This document shows positions 26,511 to 35,606 of a stretch of 64,000 nucleotides of DNA, in pieces (the stretch's first letter is position 1; every line of letters begins with the position of its first letter). The stretch is from NCBI RefSeq assembly GCF_026222555.1, contig NZ_CP098511.1, forward strand, positions 3,329,501 through 3,393,500. Direction: 5' to 3'. Under the pieces are notes generated by a model. It saw only the letters and a program-made list of their open reading frames with translations, was not told where the DNA came from and ran no database searches. This DNA comes from Aquimarina sp. ERC-38 (lineage in GTDB: Bacteria > Bacteroidota > Bacteroidia > Flavobacteriales > Flavobacteriaceae). The position numbers were made by a program, and so were the translations under genes.

Positions 26511-27680
26511 ACAGCTAATTATAATTTTTTGATCATTAGCTGATGTAGTAAAAAATAAAAATGCAGTTCCTCCTTCCCTTATTTTAAATCGTTTTCTTAT
26601 TTCCCGAACGCTAATCGGAAAATTTCGAATGGTCACATTTGCTTTAGTTATATTTAAAGATTTAAAACTCTTTTTATCATATTTTAATACTTGCTCTATG
26701 ATAAAAGACCTTCCTGGAAAGCTAATTAAATGTTCTGAAGTATATAAATGTGAATGTTGGTGCAACTTAGCAACTTGATACCGTTCTGAGAGTATTTTAA
26801 AAGCTCCACTTTTTAATATAGCAACATTAGGTTCATATAAATAGCGTAAAGGAGGGGAAAAGGTACTTTTAGCAACAGCTTCTTCTGTCCAAACGTAATT
26901 AAATTTCTGGTCACCCAACTTTTCAAAATTCATAGTTTTAATAATAGGCTGACCTTCAAAACTTTTATCAAGTACCCATAATAATTCTTTAACTTCATTT
27001 TTTATTGCTACAATATGGATTTCAGTAACATTTTTTAATTGTTGTAATCCTGAACTAATATCCAGAAGGGGAGCTGTCTTTAGTAACACATTTTTACCTT
27101 GTTTTAAAAGTAATGGAAGGGTTTCAACTATATTAGGAGTATAGCTTACTAAATCTGATACCTTTATATTCTGTGAATCCCGTCGTGCTGGGTCTACATA
27201 AATCCAATCTACTTGCCCCGTTTTTTCAAGAAATGCAATTCCATCCGTTACAATAGTTTGTATGTTATTTGCTTTTAATTGTTTAAAATTAGAAGAAGCT
27301 ATAGCACTAAGTTCCGGGTTAATTTCACAATAAGTAATTTTCTTTACCTTCTTAGAAAAAAAGTACGTATCAATACCCAAACCACCGGTAAGGTCAATTA
27401 AGGTCTCCCCTGAAACTAAACTGGCTTTATATAGGGCGGTTTTTTCGGATGAAGTTTGTTCCAGGTTTAATTTTGGTGGATAATACAGAAAATCTTCTTG
27501 GTACCAGGAAGGTGCTTTATTTTTTATTGTACGTAAAGCCCCGATTTGTTGGGCTAGTTCCTGCGTGCTAATAGTATCAAAAGGATGTTTAGCTAAGACA
27601 ATTTCAGGTAAAGTTATTTTTTCTTCTGCCTTTTCTCGTATGTATTGCTGAACTTCAGTAGTTAAGATTTTCGGATTCAA
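26484..27680 (-). CDS. Class I SAM-dependent methyltransferase with THUMP-like domain
   Basis: A 398-residue protein. The central Rossmann methyltransferase starts with the SAM motif LIDLTGGLGIDTYFF (about residue 97) and has YCEINPELSAI and VDWIYVDPARRD (motif IV-like DPAR). The C-terminal part (about 300-398) fits the THUMP-like domain of the same family, implying RNA binding. The substrate is likely a structured RNA, not established. It is the last gene of a minus-strand operon (6 bp after the AI-2E gene). Confidence 0.75.
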   Translation of the reverse strand: MNPKILTTEVQQYIREKAEEKITLPEIVLAKHPFDTISTQELAQQIGALRTIKNKAPSWYQEDFLYYPPKLNLEQTSSEKTALYKASLVSGETLIDLTGGLGIDTYFFSKKVKKITYCEINPELSAIASSNFKQLKANNIQTIVTDGIAFLEKTGQVDWIYVDPARRDSQNIKVSDLVSYTPNIVETLPLLLKQGKNVLLKTAPLLDISSGLQQLKNVTEIHIVAIKNEVKELLWVLDKSFEGQPIIKTMNFEKLGDQKFNYVWTEEAVAKSTFSPPLRYLYEPNVAILKSGAFKILSERYQVAKLHQHSHLYTSEHLISFPGRSFIIEQVLKYDKKSFKSLNITKANVTIRNFPISVREIRKRFKIREGGTAFLFFTTSANDQKIIISCKKAELPKK

Positions 27681-27686
27681 ATTGAT

Positions 27687-28781
27687 CTAAATTTCCTTTG
27701 TAAGTTGTTTGACCACCTTGTATTTTGATAAGAATTCTTTGGCAATTACTTTAATTACCGTGTATGCAGGTACTGCAATAATTAATCCCCCAATCCCCAT
27801 AGATGCTCCAAAAATTAAAATAACAAGAAAAATTTCCAGTGGGTGGGATTTTACACTATTCCCAAAAATAAAGGGTTGGTTAATAAAATTATCTATTAGC
27901 TGAATGATAATATAACCTAATAAAATATACCCTAATTTCGGTAAAATAACAGTAGAAAAATCTTCTCCTAAATGGCTAGTGGTCGTCAAAATTAAAACAA
28001 AAGCACATCCCATTAAAGGACCTACATATGGAATTAAATTAAAGATAGCAGCAATTAAAGCAACGGCAATCGCATTATTAACATCAAATACGGAAAAGAC
28101 AATAGTATATAAAATAAACAAAATGAAAACCTGTAATAAAAGTCCTAAAAAATATCGGGAAAGCAACTCCTTAATGGTTTCGAGGGCATGCCTAAATTTA
28201 GTTTCGTGTTCTTTCTTTTTGGCAAACACCAACAGGCTTTTTTCAAGTAACTTACTATCCTTTAGCAGAAAAAAAGCTATAAAAAGAACTGAAAATAACC
28301 CAATCAATAAAGAGCCAAATCCACTAAACAAGGAATTGACTGCAGTAGGTAAAGATTTTAAATTAAGGAAATTTGAAATATTACTTTCTTTAATAATATC
28401 CACTAGGTTCACTTCTTCAATATGAAAATATTCAGATATCTGACTATTAAGCTTATTTAAATTAGTATTTAGGTCAATTAGGTTCACTTCACTTAATAAT
28501 TGACCTTGTTCGGATAAAATAGGGATAAATAATAAAAATATCCCCGAGAATATGGCAGATATCAGAAGTAACGTAATAATAACCGCTATGCCCGTATTTA
28601 ACTTTAAGTATTTTCTAAAAAAAATAACTAAAGGTCTACCAATTAACGAAATAATGATCGCTATAAGAATATAAATTAGAATAGACTGGATAGTGTATAA
28701 AAATACAAAAAACAAACAGGTAAACGCCAGAATAAATACCGCCCTTACAATACCGTTAGCAATCGTTTTTGACCGTATCAT
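27687..28781 (-). CDS. AI-2E family transporter
   Basis: A 364-residue inner-membrane protein with about 7-8 transmembrane helices: a pair at each end and a long soluble loop at about 90-150. It shows the typical C-terminal pattern FNLIPYVGPLMG and PLEIFLVILIFGASMGIGGLIIAVPAYTVIKV. Family members export autoinducer-2-like compounds or act as Na+/H+ antiporters; the substrate here is unknown. Its start overlaps the end of the upstream SpoU methyltransferase by 4 bp, so the genes are translationally coupled. Confidence 0.85.
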   Translation of the reverse strand: MIRSKTIANGIVRAVFILAFTCLFFVFLYTIQSILIYILIAIIISLIGRPLVIFFRKYLKLNTGIAVIITLLLISAIFSGIFLLFIPILSEQGQLLSEVNLIDLNTNLNKLNSQISEYFHIEEVNLVDIIKESNISNFLNLKSLPTAVNSLFSGFGSLLIGLFSVLFIAFFLLKDSKLLEKSLLVFAKKKEHETKFRHALETIKELLSRYFLGLLLQVFILFILYTIVFSVFDVNNAIAVALIAAIFNLIPYVGPLMGCAFVLILTTTSHLGEDFSTVILPKLGYILLGYIIIQLIDNFINQPFIFGNSVKSHPLEIFLVILIFGASMGIGGLIIAVPAYTVIKVIAKEFLSKYKVVKQLTKEI

Positions 28782-29308
28782 TGGTTAAATAAACTAGTTA
28801 GTTGTTGCGTAAAATGATATAAAGCAATATTAGTAGCATTAATAACATTCATACTACTATTCCTTCCGTACATATCAATATGAACATGATTAGGAATTAA
28901 AGATAAAGTTTTTGAGGAGATACCAAACTGTTCGCTACCAATTATCAAAATAATTTTATTGGTTTCTAAAGTTTGTACGCTATTAAGAGGAACACTTTGA
29001 CGCGTAATCTCAAGGCAGTACCACTGATAATCAGAAAATTGTAGATTATGTACCAATTCCTCAATATTACTTATAAAATAATGGGGTGTAGTCTTAAAGG
29101 TTGACCTGGAAGCTTTTCTAAGACGAGGTGTGATTTCTATACTATTAATTCCTGTAAAGTATATAGCTTTGACCCCAAAACAATCAGCGGTCCTAAAAAG
29201 GCTTCCGGTATTTACGGGCGAAAGCAGACTATCACAAATTAGAATTAATTCAAAATTCTTTTTATTAAATACTGTTTCTTCGTGTGTTTTTTGAATGCCC
29301 GGGACCAC
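28778..29308 (-). CDS. SpoU/TrmH-family RNA 2'-O-methyltransferase
   Basis: A 176-residue SPOUT methyltransferase: LILICDSLLSPVNTGSLFRTAD (motif 1), LIIGSEQFGISSKTL (motif 2) and SMNVINATNIALYHF (motif 3, where SLNVSVA is usual). The motif 3 substitution (Met for Leu, Ile-Asn for Ser-Val) is mild. It likely methylates a tRNA or rRNA ribose; the site cannot be assigned. First gene of the minus-strand operon leading to the AI-2E and THUMP-like genes. Confidence 0.8.
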   Translation of the reverse strand: MVPGIQKTHEETVFNKKNFELILICDSLLSPVNTGSLFRTADCFGVKAIYFTGINSIEITPRLRKASRSTFKTTPHYFISNIEELVHNLQFSDYQWYCLEITRQSVPLNSVQTLETNKIILIIGSEQFGISSKTLSLIPNHVHIDMYGRNSSMNVINATNIALYHFTQQLTSLFNQ

Positions 29309-29343
29309 ACTATTCCATTTTTAGTATTACAAAAAGCATATAG

Positions 29344-29994
29344 TCAATTTTCAAAAGCATATTTCACAATATTAGCTCCCATTTTTAAAGCTGTTAAACG
29401 TACTTCTTCCGGGTCATTATGAACTTCGGGATCTTCCCACCCGTCACCCAAGTCACTTTCCAAGGTTAATAAGACAGCAAGCCTATCATCAATAAAAATT
29501 CCTAAGGCACGCGGACGTTTACCGTCGTGTTCATGAATTTTAGGTAATCCTTTGGTAAACGGAAAAGCTACGTTGAATATTGGGTGATTAGCAGATAATT
29601 CTTTTAATTTGTTAGCCGGAAATACTTTCTCTAACTCCCTGGTAATGTATGGCGCCATACCATAATTATCATCAATATGTAAAAATCCACCGCTTTCCAA
29701 ATATTTGCGTAAATTCTGTACATCTTCTTCAGAAAAATAAACATTGCCATGACCCGTCATGTGTAGTAAAGGGTATTGAAAGATATCCGGACTACCTGGT
29801 TTTACCGTTTCCGGACTTTTTTTAATTGTAGTACGAATCTGCGAATTACAAAACTCAATTAAGTTGGGTAGTGCCGTAGGATTACCGTACCAATCTCCAC
29901 CACCATCATAGTGTACTACAGCAATTTCCTGAGTATACATTTTAAAGGATATTGCGAAAAGACAAGTGATTAATGTAAGCTTTAACAATTTCAT
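29344..29994 (-). CDS. DUF4159 domain protein, exported
   Basis: I start this gene at the ATG 29994-29992 (MKLLKLTLITCLF), which gives a signal peptide ending near KMYTQ and a 216-residue product. The longer frame to 30081 would overlap the divergent gene. The mature part is a DUF4159 domain: VVHYDGGGDWYGNP, QYPLLHMTGHGNVYF, YLESGGFLHIDDNYG, then a C-terminal helix. The flavodoxin-like fold is typical, and in Bacteroidota these genes often sit near envelope or gliding genes; the function is unknown. Confidence 0.75.
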   Translation of the reverse strand: MKLLKLTLITCLFAISFKMYTQEIAVVHYDGGGDWYGNPTALPNLIEFCNSQIRTTIKKSPETVKPGSPDIFQYPLLHMTGHGNVYFSEEDVQNLRKYLESGGFLHIDDNYGMAPYITRELEKVFPANKLKELSANHPIFNVAFPFTKGLPKIHEHDGKRPRALGIFIDDRLAVLLTLESDLGDGWEDPEVHNDPEEVRLTALKMGANIVKYAFEN

Positions 29995-30023
29995 ACTACA
30001 AAAATAAAGTAAATTAGAATAGA

Positions 30024-30746
30024 ATGAACAGAAAGTTAATTTGGTTATATATTTTAGGTTTTTCTTTAGTAAGTAATGCACAAATTCCTGAGAATAGGGG
30101 AGTGCTCCTAGAATTGTTTACTTCACAAGGATGTAGTAGCTGTCCCCCGGCAGATAAATTATTAGAAGAGATCAAAGAAAATTACAAAGATCAAAAGGTT
30201 TTTACCATTTCATACCATGTGGATTATTGGAATCGTTTAGGTTGGAAAGACCCTTTTAGCAAAGAAGTATTTAGTGATTATCAAAGGGGCTATGCCAGTC
30301 AGTTTAACAGCAGGTCTATTTATACTCCGCAACTTGTAGTTAACGGAAAAGAGCATTTTACCGGTTCAGATCGTTTAAAAGCTTTAGATGCAATTGAACA
30401 TTATTTAGATTCCAGTGAATTTATAGAATTTAAACATTGGGAACTTGAATTAAAAGAGGACACCGTACAATTGGATTATACATTTGAAGATATACCAGGT
30501 GTAGAAGTAATTTCCGTTATTGTAAAGAACAGCACCACTACAAAAGTTTTAAGAGGTGAAAACGGTAATCGAACCTTAACAAATTCAAATATTGTCTTAG
30601 ATCAGCAGGTTAAATTAAATAATAAGGGAAGCTTTGTTTTTAAACTTCCTGAAACGATAGAAGATACAAACGACCTAAGCTTTCTTACCTACCTTAAAAA
30701 TAAAGAAGGTGCCGTAATAGGAGCTAAGCAAAGTAAGCTAAATTAA
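30024..30746 (+). CDS. DUF1223 thioredoxin-like protein, exported
   Basis: A 240-residue exported protein (signal peptide ending VSNAQ). The DUF1223 fold begins VLLELFTSQGCSSCPPADK, a thioredoxin-like CxxC motif (CSSC), then FTISYHVDYWNRLGWKDPF and IYTPQLVVNGKEHFTGSD (cis-Pro-like TPQ). It is probably a periplasmic thiol-disulphide protein; partner unknown. It diverges from the DUF4159 gene across about 30 bp, so the two promoters overlap. No terminator was seen, only the tandem RNA elements downstream. Confidence 0.8.
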   Translation: MNRKLIWLYILGFSLVSNAQIPENRGVLLELFTSQGCSSCPPADKLLEEIKENYKDQKVFTISYHVDYWNRLGWKDPFSKEVFSDYQRGYASQFNSRSIYTPQLVVNGKEHFTGSDRLKALDAIEHYLDSSEFIEFKHWELELKEDTVQLDYTFEDIPGVEVISVIVKNSTTTKVLRGENGNRTLTNSNIVLDQQVKLNNKGSFVFKLPETIEDTNDLSFLTYLKNKEGAVIGAKQSKLN

Positions 30747-30856
30747 TTATTAACACCACTAGCAACTAAATTACTATTATTTTGAGCCTTAAAACCAATT
30801 TTAAAATATTGTAAAACAGATCTTTATAAATTAATTTAAAATTTTTTGAAAAAATC

Positions 30857-30992
30857 GGTAACAAAAAATTGAGTTTTGTTACTAATAGAGTGTAAAGTAA
30901 CATATGTGGTTTGCGTTACATTGTTAATAATCACTTTACGATTTTTAAAAGCTACAACGGCTGTGGGGTATGTCGTTGTAGCTTATTTGTTT
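30857..30992 (+). ncRNA. Candidate small RNA, copy 1 of a tandem pair
   Basis: Three nested structures are visible. Hairpin I is GTAACAAAA (30858-30866) with TTTTGTTAC (30874-30882), a 9-bp perfect stem. Hairpin II is GTAAAGT (30892) with ACTTTAC (30933-30939). A terminator-like hairpin III is GCTACAACGGC (30951) with GTCGTTGTAGC (30972-30982), followed by TTATTTGTTTT. The sequence lies between the DUF1223 and rsmD genes and has no open frame of note. An aligned second copy starts 213 bp downstream. The plus strand is chosen from the T-rich tail. No consensus promoter is visible, so transcription is inferred. Confidence 0.55.
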
Positions 30993-31069
30993 TATAATAA
31001 CTTCTACTAAAATTTAAGTGTTTGTTAAACAGATACTTAAAAAATAATTTAAAATTTTTTAAAAAAAAC

Positions 31070-31205
31070 GGTAACAAAAAAGAAGGTTTTGATACTAATA
31101 AAGTGTAAAGTAATATATGTGGTTTGCGTTACATTGTTAATAATCACTTTACAATTCATTAGAGCTACAGCGGCTGTGGGGTATGCCGTTGTAGCTTATT
31201 TTTTT
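31070..31205 (+). ncRNA. Candidate small RNA, copy 2 of a tandem pair
   Basis: Collinear with copy 1 without any gap over the 126 nt from GGTAAC to the end of the last stem. Hairpin II (GTAAAGT/ACTTTAC) and the block 'atgtggtttgcgttacattgttaataatcac' are strictly kept. Hairpin III differs at paired positions but still folds: GCTACAGCGGC (31164) with GCCGTTGTAGC (31185-31195), G-U pairs replacing standard ones and the reverse; loop TGTGGGGTAT is identical. Hairpin I has one mismatch. The T-rich tail overlaps the rsmD stop on the other strand. Confidence 0.55.
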
Positions 31206-31743
31206 ACACCGCACTAAAAAAGCTAAAAACAGACCCTCCGTATTTTCTGGCATTGGTCAAATAAGGTACATGGTCCAACTTAGTATGTTTGGAATGTTCA
31301 ATGATTAACTGACCATCATCTTTTAATAAAGCCTTCTCGAAAACTAAGGAAACTATTTTTTCAAAATCATTAAGACTAAAATCATAAGGGGGGTCAGCAA
31401 ATATAATATCGTAAGTTCCTGAGACTTTTTCAAGATAACTATATACGTCTGATTTTATAGTTTGGATATTAAAGTCCAATTCCTCTGAAATTTTACTGAT
31501 ATAATTTACGCATCCGTAATGTTTATCAACTGCCGTTATTAGTTTTGTGCCCCGGGAGGCAAATTCAAAACTAATATTCCCGGTGCCGGCAAATAAATCT
31601 AATACCCTAATTTGTGAAAAATGGTAAGAGTTATTTAAAATATTAAAAAGTCCTTCTTTAGCCATATCCGTAGTAGGCCGTACCGGTAATTTTTTAGGAG
31701 CCGTAAGTCGTTTACCTTTATGACTACCTGAAATAATGCGCAT
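31204..31743 (-). CDS. rsmD: 16S rRNA (guanine(966)-N2)-methyltransferase RsmD
   Basis: A 179-residue RsmD: N-terminal MRIISGSHKGKRL with PVRPTTDMAKEGLFNIL, the SAM-binding VLDLFAGTGNISFE and the catalytic DPPY (IIFADPPYDF). It methylates G966 of 16S rRNA during 30S assembly. Usual length. The start overlaps the end of the DUF3822 gene by 20 bp, a conserved arrangement in flavobacteria. The stop coincides with the T-rich tail of the candidate small RNA. Confidence 0.93.
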   Translation of the reverse strand: MRIISGSHKGKRLTAPKKLPVRPTTDMAKEGLFNILNNSYHFSQIRVLDLFAGTGNISFEFASRGTKLITAVDKHYGCVNYISKISEELDFNIQTIKSDVYSYLEKVSGTYDIIFADPPYDFSLNDFEKIVSLVFEKALLKDDGQLIIEHSKHTKLDHVPYLTNARKYGGSVFSFFSAV

Positions 31744-32569
31744 GATGATTCGTATTTAAAAGGGTAAACAAACCCTTTAATTCAGTATCTTTTAGTAGCT
31801 CCTCATTTTTAATTGTGGGCTTTATAAGATTAATTTTTCTAATGTATTTTTTGGTAAGCTGGTAAATAGGCTCTTTTTCAAGGTTTGCCGTTAATCCGAT
31901 TAAATGTAACTGAAATTGTTCCGGATCCAATTCATATTGTTCCGCGGTGAATAAATGATAGTATAAAAAATCTTCTTCGTTTTGATAATAAAACGAATTT
32001 ACTACTACAATTTTACCAGCGATCAGTAAAATCAGTTCAAAAGAGTCTGGTAATAGGTTACAAATTAGATGAGTATCACTTGTAAATATGGACTGAGAGC
32101 GTAAAGTTTTTAAAAGAATGCTCTGCGAATGGTAGTAGGAAAAAGAACCGTAAGTTTCAAAAAAGAAATTATTAATGTTGACATAAGGTACATATACCAT
32201 AACAGCTTCTTCCTTTTCAAGGTTATCAAAAGCGATAAAGTCCGTAGGTAGGGTTCGAACAGAATAATTTAAGTACAATTCCGGCTGGTTTTCATCAAAT
32301 AAGGACTTAGGAACCAGCGAGAATAATTCATTTTGATAAACTACAGTTACCGTAGCAAAGTTTTTAATAAGAAAAGGATGTTCCTTATAAATGATGTTCA
32401 ACTTCTCTAATAAGCGTTCCGGGGTTTGTTGATTCTCAAAATAAACTTGTTCAATCTTCTCAATTCCTGAAAATTCATTTTGAATACAAAAAGAAAATCC
32501 ATTCAAACTTATTTGAATGGATAAATCGTATGTTGTATAATCAAGGTCGCTACTGATCGTTTGCTCCAT
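31724..32569 (-). CDS. DUF3822 family protein
   Basis: A 281-residue cytoplasmic protein of the Bacteroidetes-specific DUF3822 family, which adopts an actin/ASKHA-like fold. Segments recognised are TYDLSIQISLNGFSFCI, LVPKSLFDENQPELYLNY and ETYGSFSYYHSQSILLKTL. The role is unknown, but the gene typically lies next to rsmD, as here (20-bp overlap), with another 20-bp overlap upstream, indicating tight translational coupling of a three-gene operon. Confidence 0.75.
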   Translation of the reverse strand: MEQTISSDLDYTTYDLSIQISLNGFSFCIQNEFSGIEKIEQVYFENQQTPERLLEKLNIIYKEHPFLIKNFATVTVVYQNELFSLVPKSLFDENQPELYLNYSVRTLPTDFIAFDNLEKEEAVMVYVPYVNINNFFFETYGSFSYYHSQSILLKTLRSQSIFTSDTHLICNLLPDSFELILLIAGKIVVVNSFYYQNEEDFLYYHLFTAEQYELDPEQFQLHLIGLTANLEKEPIYQLTKKYIRKINLIKPTIKNEELLKDTELKGLFTLLNTNHHAHYFR

Positions 32570-33197
32570 AAGATTGTGGCCAGTTACCCGTAGTATTTAC
32601 TTCAGTCATAGATCCTACAGATAAATGGGTTCCGTTTACACCATCTACAGATACTACGTCTTTCTCTTGATATAATAAATCTTTGTCCTGATCGTGTAAT
32701 AAAACATCTTTAGATACCTTAGCTTCAAACACGGCTATTTTTAAACCGTTTTTATCAATAAAACCAGCGTCCAGGTCATACTTGGCATCTACCCCTTCAA
32801 TAGGTACCGTCATCATATTTTTATAAGAACTGCCAGAACCGAAAAGCGAATCCTTAATAGAAGCGTATCCTAAAGTATCAATTACAATCGTGTCCTTAGG
32901 TTCGTCAATATTTAACACTTTATTAAACCTGATAAAACTGGAATCCCTACGCTGGGTTAAAGTAAACTTTGCCGTATCGATAAAAGCAATTAATTTTTGC
33001 GGGTCTTTTTCAAACCTTCCCATAACCGTTTTAAAGGCTAACTCACTTTTTCTAATATCCCTTAGATTTTCAATTGCCTTTGCGTATCTTTTCTCTTTAA
33101 GTTTGTTAAAACGAACCGGCCCTATCACGGAGTCATAAACCATGAAAGCCAGAAATCCTATTACCGCCCAAAGTACTAATTGAATTACAATCTTCAT
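32550..33197 (-). CDS. Membrane-anchored conserved hypothetical protein
   Basis: I start at ATG 33197 (MKIVIQLVLWAVIGFLAFMVYD), which gives one N-terminal transmembrane helix and 215 residues. The longer frame to 33272 begins upstream of the promoter I see at 33231-33258. After the helix come a charged helix (RFNKLKEKRYAKAIENLRDIRKSE) and a beta-rich domain (FIRFNKVLNIDEPKDTIVIDTLG...). It is probably periplasmic. First gene of the operon with DUF3822 and rsmD; function unknown. Confidence 0.65.
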   Translation of the reverse strand: MKIVIQLVLWAVIGFLAFMVYDSVIGPVRFNKLKEKRYAKAIENLRDIRKSELAFKTVMGRFEKDPQKLIAFIDTAKFTLTQRRDSSFIRFNKVLNIDEPKDTIVIDTLGYASIKDSLFGSGSSYKNMMTVPIEGVDAKYDLDAGFIDKNGLKIAVFEAKVSKDVLLHDQDKDLLYQEKDVVSVDGVNGTHLSVGSMTEVNTTGNWPQSYGANDQ

Positions 33198-33230
33198 TTT
33201 ATTATTTAGCTTTAAAATTAGTGTACTCCA

Positions 33231-33258
33231 CAAATCTACAATTTTTTTTGAATCGCAA
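33231..33258 (-). promoter_or_regulatory. Bacteroidetes-type promoter of the rsmD operon
   Basis: On the minus strand TTG (33258-33256) is followed after exactly 17 bp by TAGATTTG (33238-33231), matching TTG-N17-20-TAnnTTTG. The predicted transcription start lies about 25-30 bp before the ATG at 33197, which supports that start codon over the longer frame. Confidence 0.65.
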
Positions 33259-33262
33259 AAGT

Positions 33263-33291
33263 TTATCAGCATAAAATCATTAGTATCTTTG
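33263..33291 (+). promoter_or_regulatory. Probable promoter of the RecD-like helicase gene
   Basis: The -7 box TATCTTTG (33284-33291) fits TAnnTTTG, with TTT instead of TTG 19 bp upstream (33262-33264). The ATG is at 33318. Back-to-back with the minus-strand promoter at 33231-33258. Confidence 0.45.
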
Positions 33292-33317
33292 ATTTTCTAA
33301 AAAGATAAAAATAGAAT

Positions 33318-34748
33318 ATGCACAAAAAGGAATTTTACCAGTTGCTTATGCGTGATTTTCCTTTTGAACCTACTGCAAAACAGCAAGTACTTCTATTAAA
33401 ACTAGCAGAGTTTGTTTGTGAAGTGTCAGATAACACGTTGTTTTTATTAAAGGGATATGCTGGTACTGGTAAGACAACCGTCATTGGGATACTTGTAAAA
33501 TACCTGTGGAAAATTAAGATGAAATATGTATTACTGGCACCTACCGGAAGGGCGGCTAAAGTAATTAGTAATTATTCAGGGAAACAGGCCCATACCATCC
33601 ATCGATATATTTATTATCCTAAGAAAAATACCAATGGTTCTATACAATTTCAGTTAAAACCAAACAAAGCTCGCGATACCTTGTTTATTGTAGATGAAGC
33701 TTCTATGATTTCCGATCAGCCTGGAGAACAGAAATTGTTTGAAAACGGGTCTTTATTAGATGATCTAATGTTGTTTGTATACTCCGGGCACAATTGTAAA
33801 ATCGTATTCATCGGTGATACTGCCCAATTGCCACCCGTAAAATTAGATGTAAGCCCTGCTTTAAGAGCGGACAATCTGGAGCGTGATTTTAATAAGCAAG
33901 TCACACATATCGAACTGGATGAAGTAGTTCGACAAGCTAGTGACAGTGGGATTTTAATGAATGCGACTCAAATCAGGGAATGCCTGAACGAGGGGTTTTA
34001 TGATACGTTTCAATTTACCCTAAAAAGTTTCCCGGATGTGGTTCGCCTGGTCGATGGTCATGAAATCATGGATGCTTTAAACGAATCCTATCATCAATCC
34101 GGGTACGAAGAATCTGTAATCATACTGCGGTCTAATAAACGAGCTAATATCTATAACCAACAAATAAGGTCCCGAATTCTGTTTAGGGAAGAAGAACTAA
34201 CCCCGGGAGACCACTTAATGGTAGTTAAAAACAATTATTTCTGGTTGGATGTCAAAAGTGAAGCAGGATTTATTGCCAACGGTGATATTATTAAAATCCT
34301 GGAAATACAGAAAATAGTAGATTTATACGGTTTTCGGTTTGCTGAAGTAACCATAATGATGGTGGATTATCCTAATCAAAAACCCTTTGATACGGTTTTG
34401 ATTTTAGATACCTTAACTTTAGAAACCCCATCGTTACCTTACGAAGCATCCAATCGACTATATCAGAAAGTTTCTAAAGACTATGAAACGGAAACTACTA
34501 AGTATAAAAGGTTCCTAAAAATTAAAAATAACAAGCATTTTAATGCCTTACAGGTGAAATTCTCCTACGCCATTACCTGTCACAAATCCCAGGGAGGGCA
34601 GTGGGATCAGGTTTTTATAGAACAACCGTATTTACCCGAAGGAGTGGGTAAAGAGTATTTAAGATGGTTGTACACCGCCGTAACCCGTACCAAGCAAAAA
34701 TTGTATTTGATTGGCTTTAAAAATGAATTTTTTGTGGAAGATATGTAA
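33318..34748 (+). CDS. RecD-like superfamily 1 DNA helicase (AAA)
   Basis: A 476-residue ATP-dependent helicase. Walker A is LLKGYAGTGKTTVIG (about residue 46), Walker B is FIVDEASMISD, and motif III is FIGDTAQLPPVK. The C-terminal motifs are FSYAITCHKSQGGQWDQVF and WLYTAVTRTKQKLYLIG (UvrD_C_2-like). It is similar to the short RecD/Pif1-like helicases that many Bacteroidota carry alone, without RecBC. Expected to unwind DNA 5' to 3'; the biological role is not defined. It is followed after 70 bp by kdsB in the same direction. Confidence 0.85.
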   Translation: MHKKEFYQLLMRDFPFEPTAKQQVLLLKLAEFVCEVSDNTLFLLKGYAGTGKTTVIGILVKYLWKIKMKYVLLAPTGRAAKVISNYSGKQAHTIHRYIYYPKKNTNGSIQFQLKPNKARDTLFIVDEASMISDQPGEQKLFENGSLLDDLMLFVYSGHNCKIVFIGDTAQLPPVKLDVSPALRADNLERDFNKQVTHIELDEVVRQASDSGILMNATQIRECLNEGFYDTFQFTLKSFPDVVRLVDGHEIMDALNESYHQSGYEESVIILRSNKRANIYNQQIRSRILFREEELTPGDHLMVVKNNYFWLDVKSEAGFIANGDIIKILEIQKIVDLYGFRFAEVTIMMVDYPNQKPFDTVLILDTLTLETPSLPYEASNRLYQKVSKDYETETTKYKRFLKIKNNKHFNALQVKFSYAITCHKSQGGQWDQVFIEQPYLPEGVGKEYLRWLYTAVTRTKQKLYLIGFKNEFFVEDM

Positions 34749-34818
34749 TTTGTTTACTTCATTCACAAAATTTTAAAAGTAATAGGTATATAATTATTAC
34801 GATTTAAAAAAGTATAAG

Positions 34819-35574
34819 TTGAAAAGAAAAAATTTAAAAATTATTGCCGTTATTCCCGCCAGATATAAGGCTTCCCGTTTTCCGGGGAAGTTAATGAAAG
34901 ACCTGGAAGGTAAAACGGTCATACGACGAACCTATGAAGCTGCGGTAAACACTAGGCTGTTTGACGAAGTTTTTGTGGTTACAGACAGCGATATTATTTT
35001 TAAAGAGATAGAATATTTCTCCGGGAAGGTAATAAAAAGTAAAAAAAACCATGAATGTGGTAGTGACCGTATTGCCGAAGCTATCCAATCTATGGAGGTA
35101 GATATTGTAGTAAATGTACAAGGAGATGAACCTTTTATCGATAAAAAATGCCTGAATGCCGTACTTCAGGTTTTTCAGGGAGAAGATGCTGCGCAAATTG
35201 ACCTGGCTAGTTTAATGAAACCTTTATATAAAAAAGAAGATATTGAAAACCCTAACAACGTAAAGGTAATTGTAAATCAAAATAACTATGCTTTATACTT
35301 TTCCCGGTTGCCAATTCCTTACGTTCGAGATGCTTCCGTAGATCATACTTATTATCAACATATTGGTATTTATGCCTTTAGAAAAAAAGCTTTGCTAGAT
35401 TTTTATCAGTTACCCATGCGATCCCTGGAAGCTTCAGAGAAAATTGAATGTATCCGATACCTGGAATATGGAAAAAATATTAAAATGGTTTTAACGGACG
35501 AAAGCTCTATCGGTATTGATACTCCGGAAGACTTGGAAAACGCTCGAATGTTGTTACGTAATGCTACTACTTAA
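34819..35574 (+). CDS. kdsB: 3-deoxy-manno-octulosonate cytidylyltransferase
   Basis: A 251-residue CMP-Kdo synthetase that activates Kdo for lipopolysaccharide core synthesis. The nucleotide-binding start is [19 protein letters not shown], and [16 protein letters not shown] and [15 protein letters not shown] are typical. It starts with TTG at 34819; no ATG lies upstream of the [12 protein letters not shown] motif in frame, so TTG is required. Normal length. A family C repeat and a family A element follow. Confidence 0.93.
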   Translation: MKRKNLKIIAVIPARYKASRFPGKLMKDLEGKTVIRRTYEAAVNTRLFDEVFVVTDSDIIFKEIEYFSGKVIKSKKNHECGSDRIAEAIQSMEVDIVVNVQGDEPFIDKKCLNAVLQVFQGEDAAQIDLASLMKPLYKKEDIENPNNVKVIVNQNNYALYFSRLPIPYVRDASVDHTYYQHIGIYAFRKKALLDFYQLPMRSLEASEKIECIRYLEYGKNIKMVLTDESSIGIDTPEDLENARMLLRNATT

Positions 35575-35606
35575 TTGTAAATTTGTAAACTATCTTACTC
35601 TGGTGA

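Noticed and set aside
29344..30081. Longer start at 30081 for the DUF4159 gene
   Set aside because: It would overlap the divergent DUF1223 gene; ATG 29994 gives a typical signal peptide.
32550..33272. Longer start at 33272 for the membrane-anchored protein
   Set aside because: That start lies upstream of the promoter at 33231-33258 and would add a non-signal-like leader; ATG 33197 gives a clear N-terminal membrane helix.
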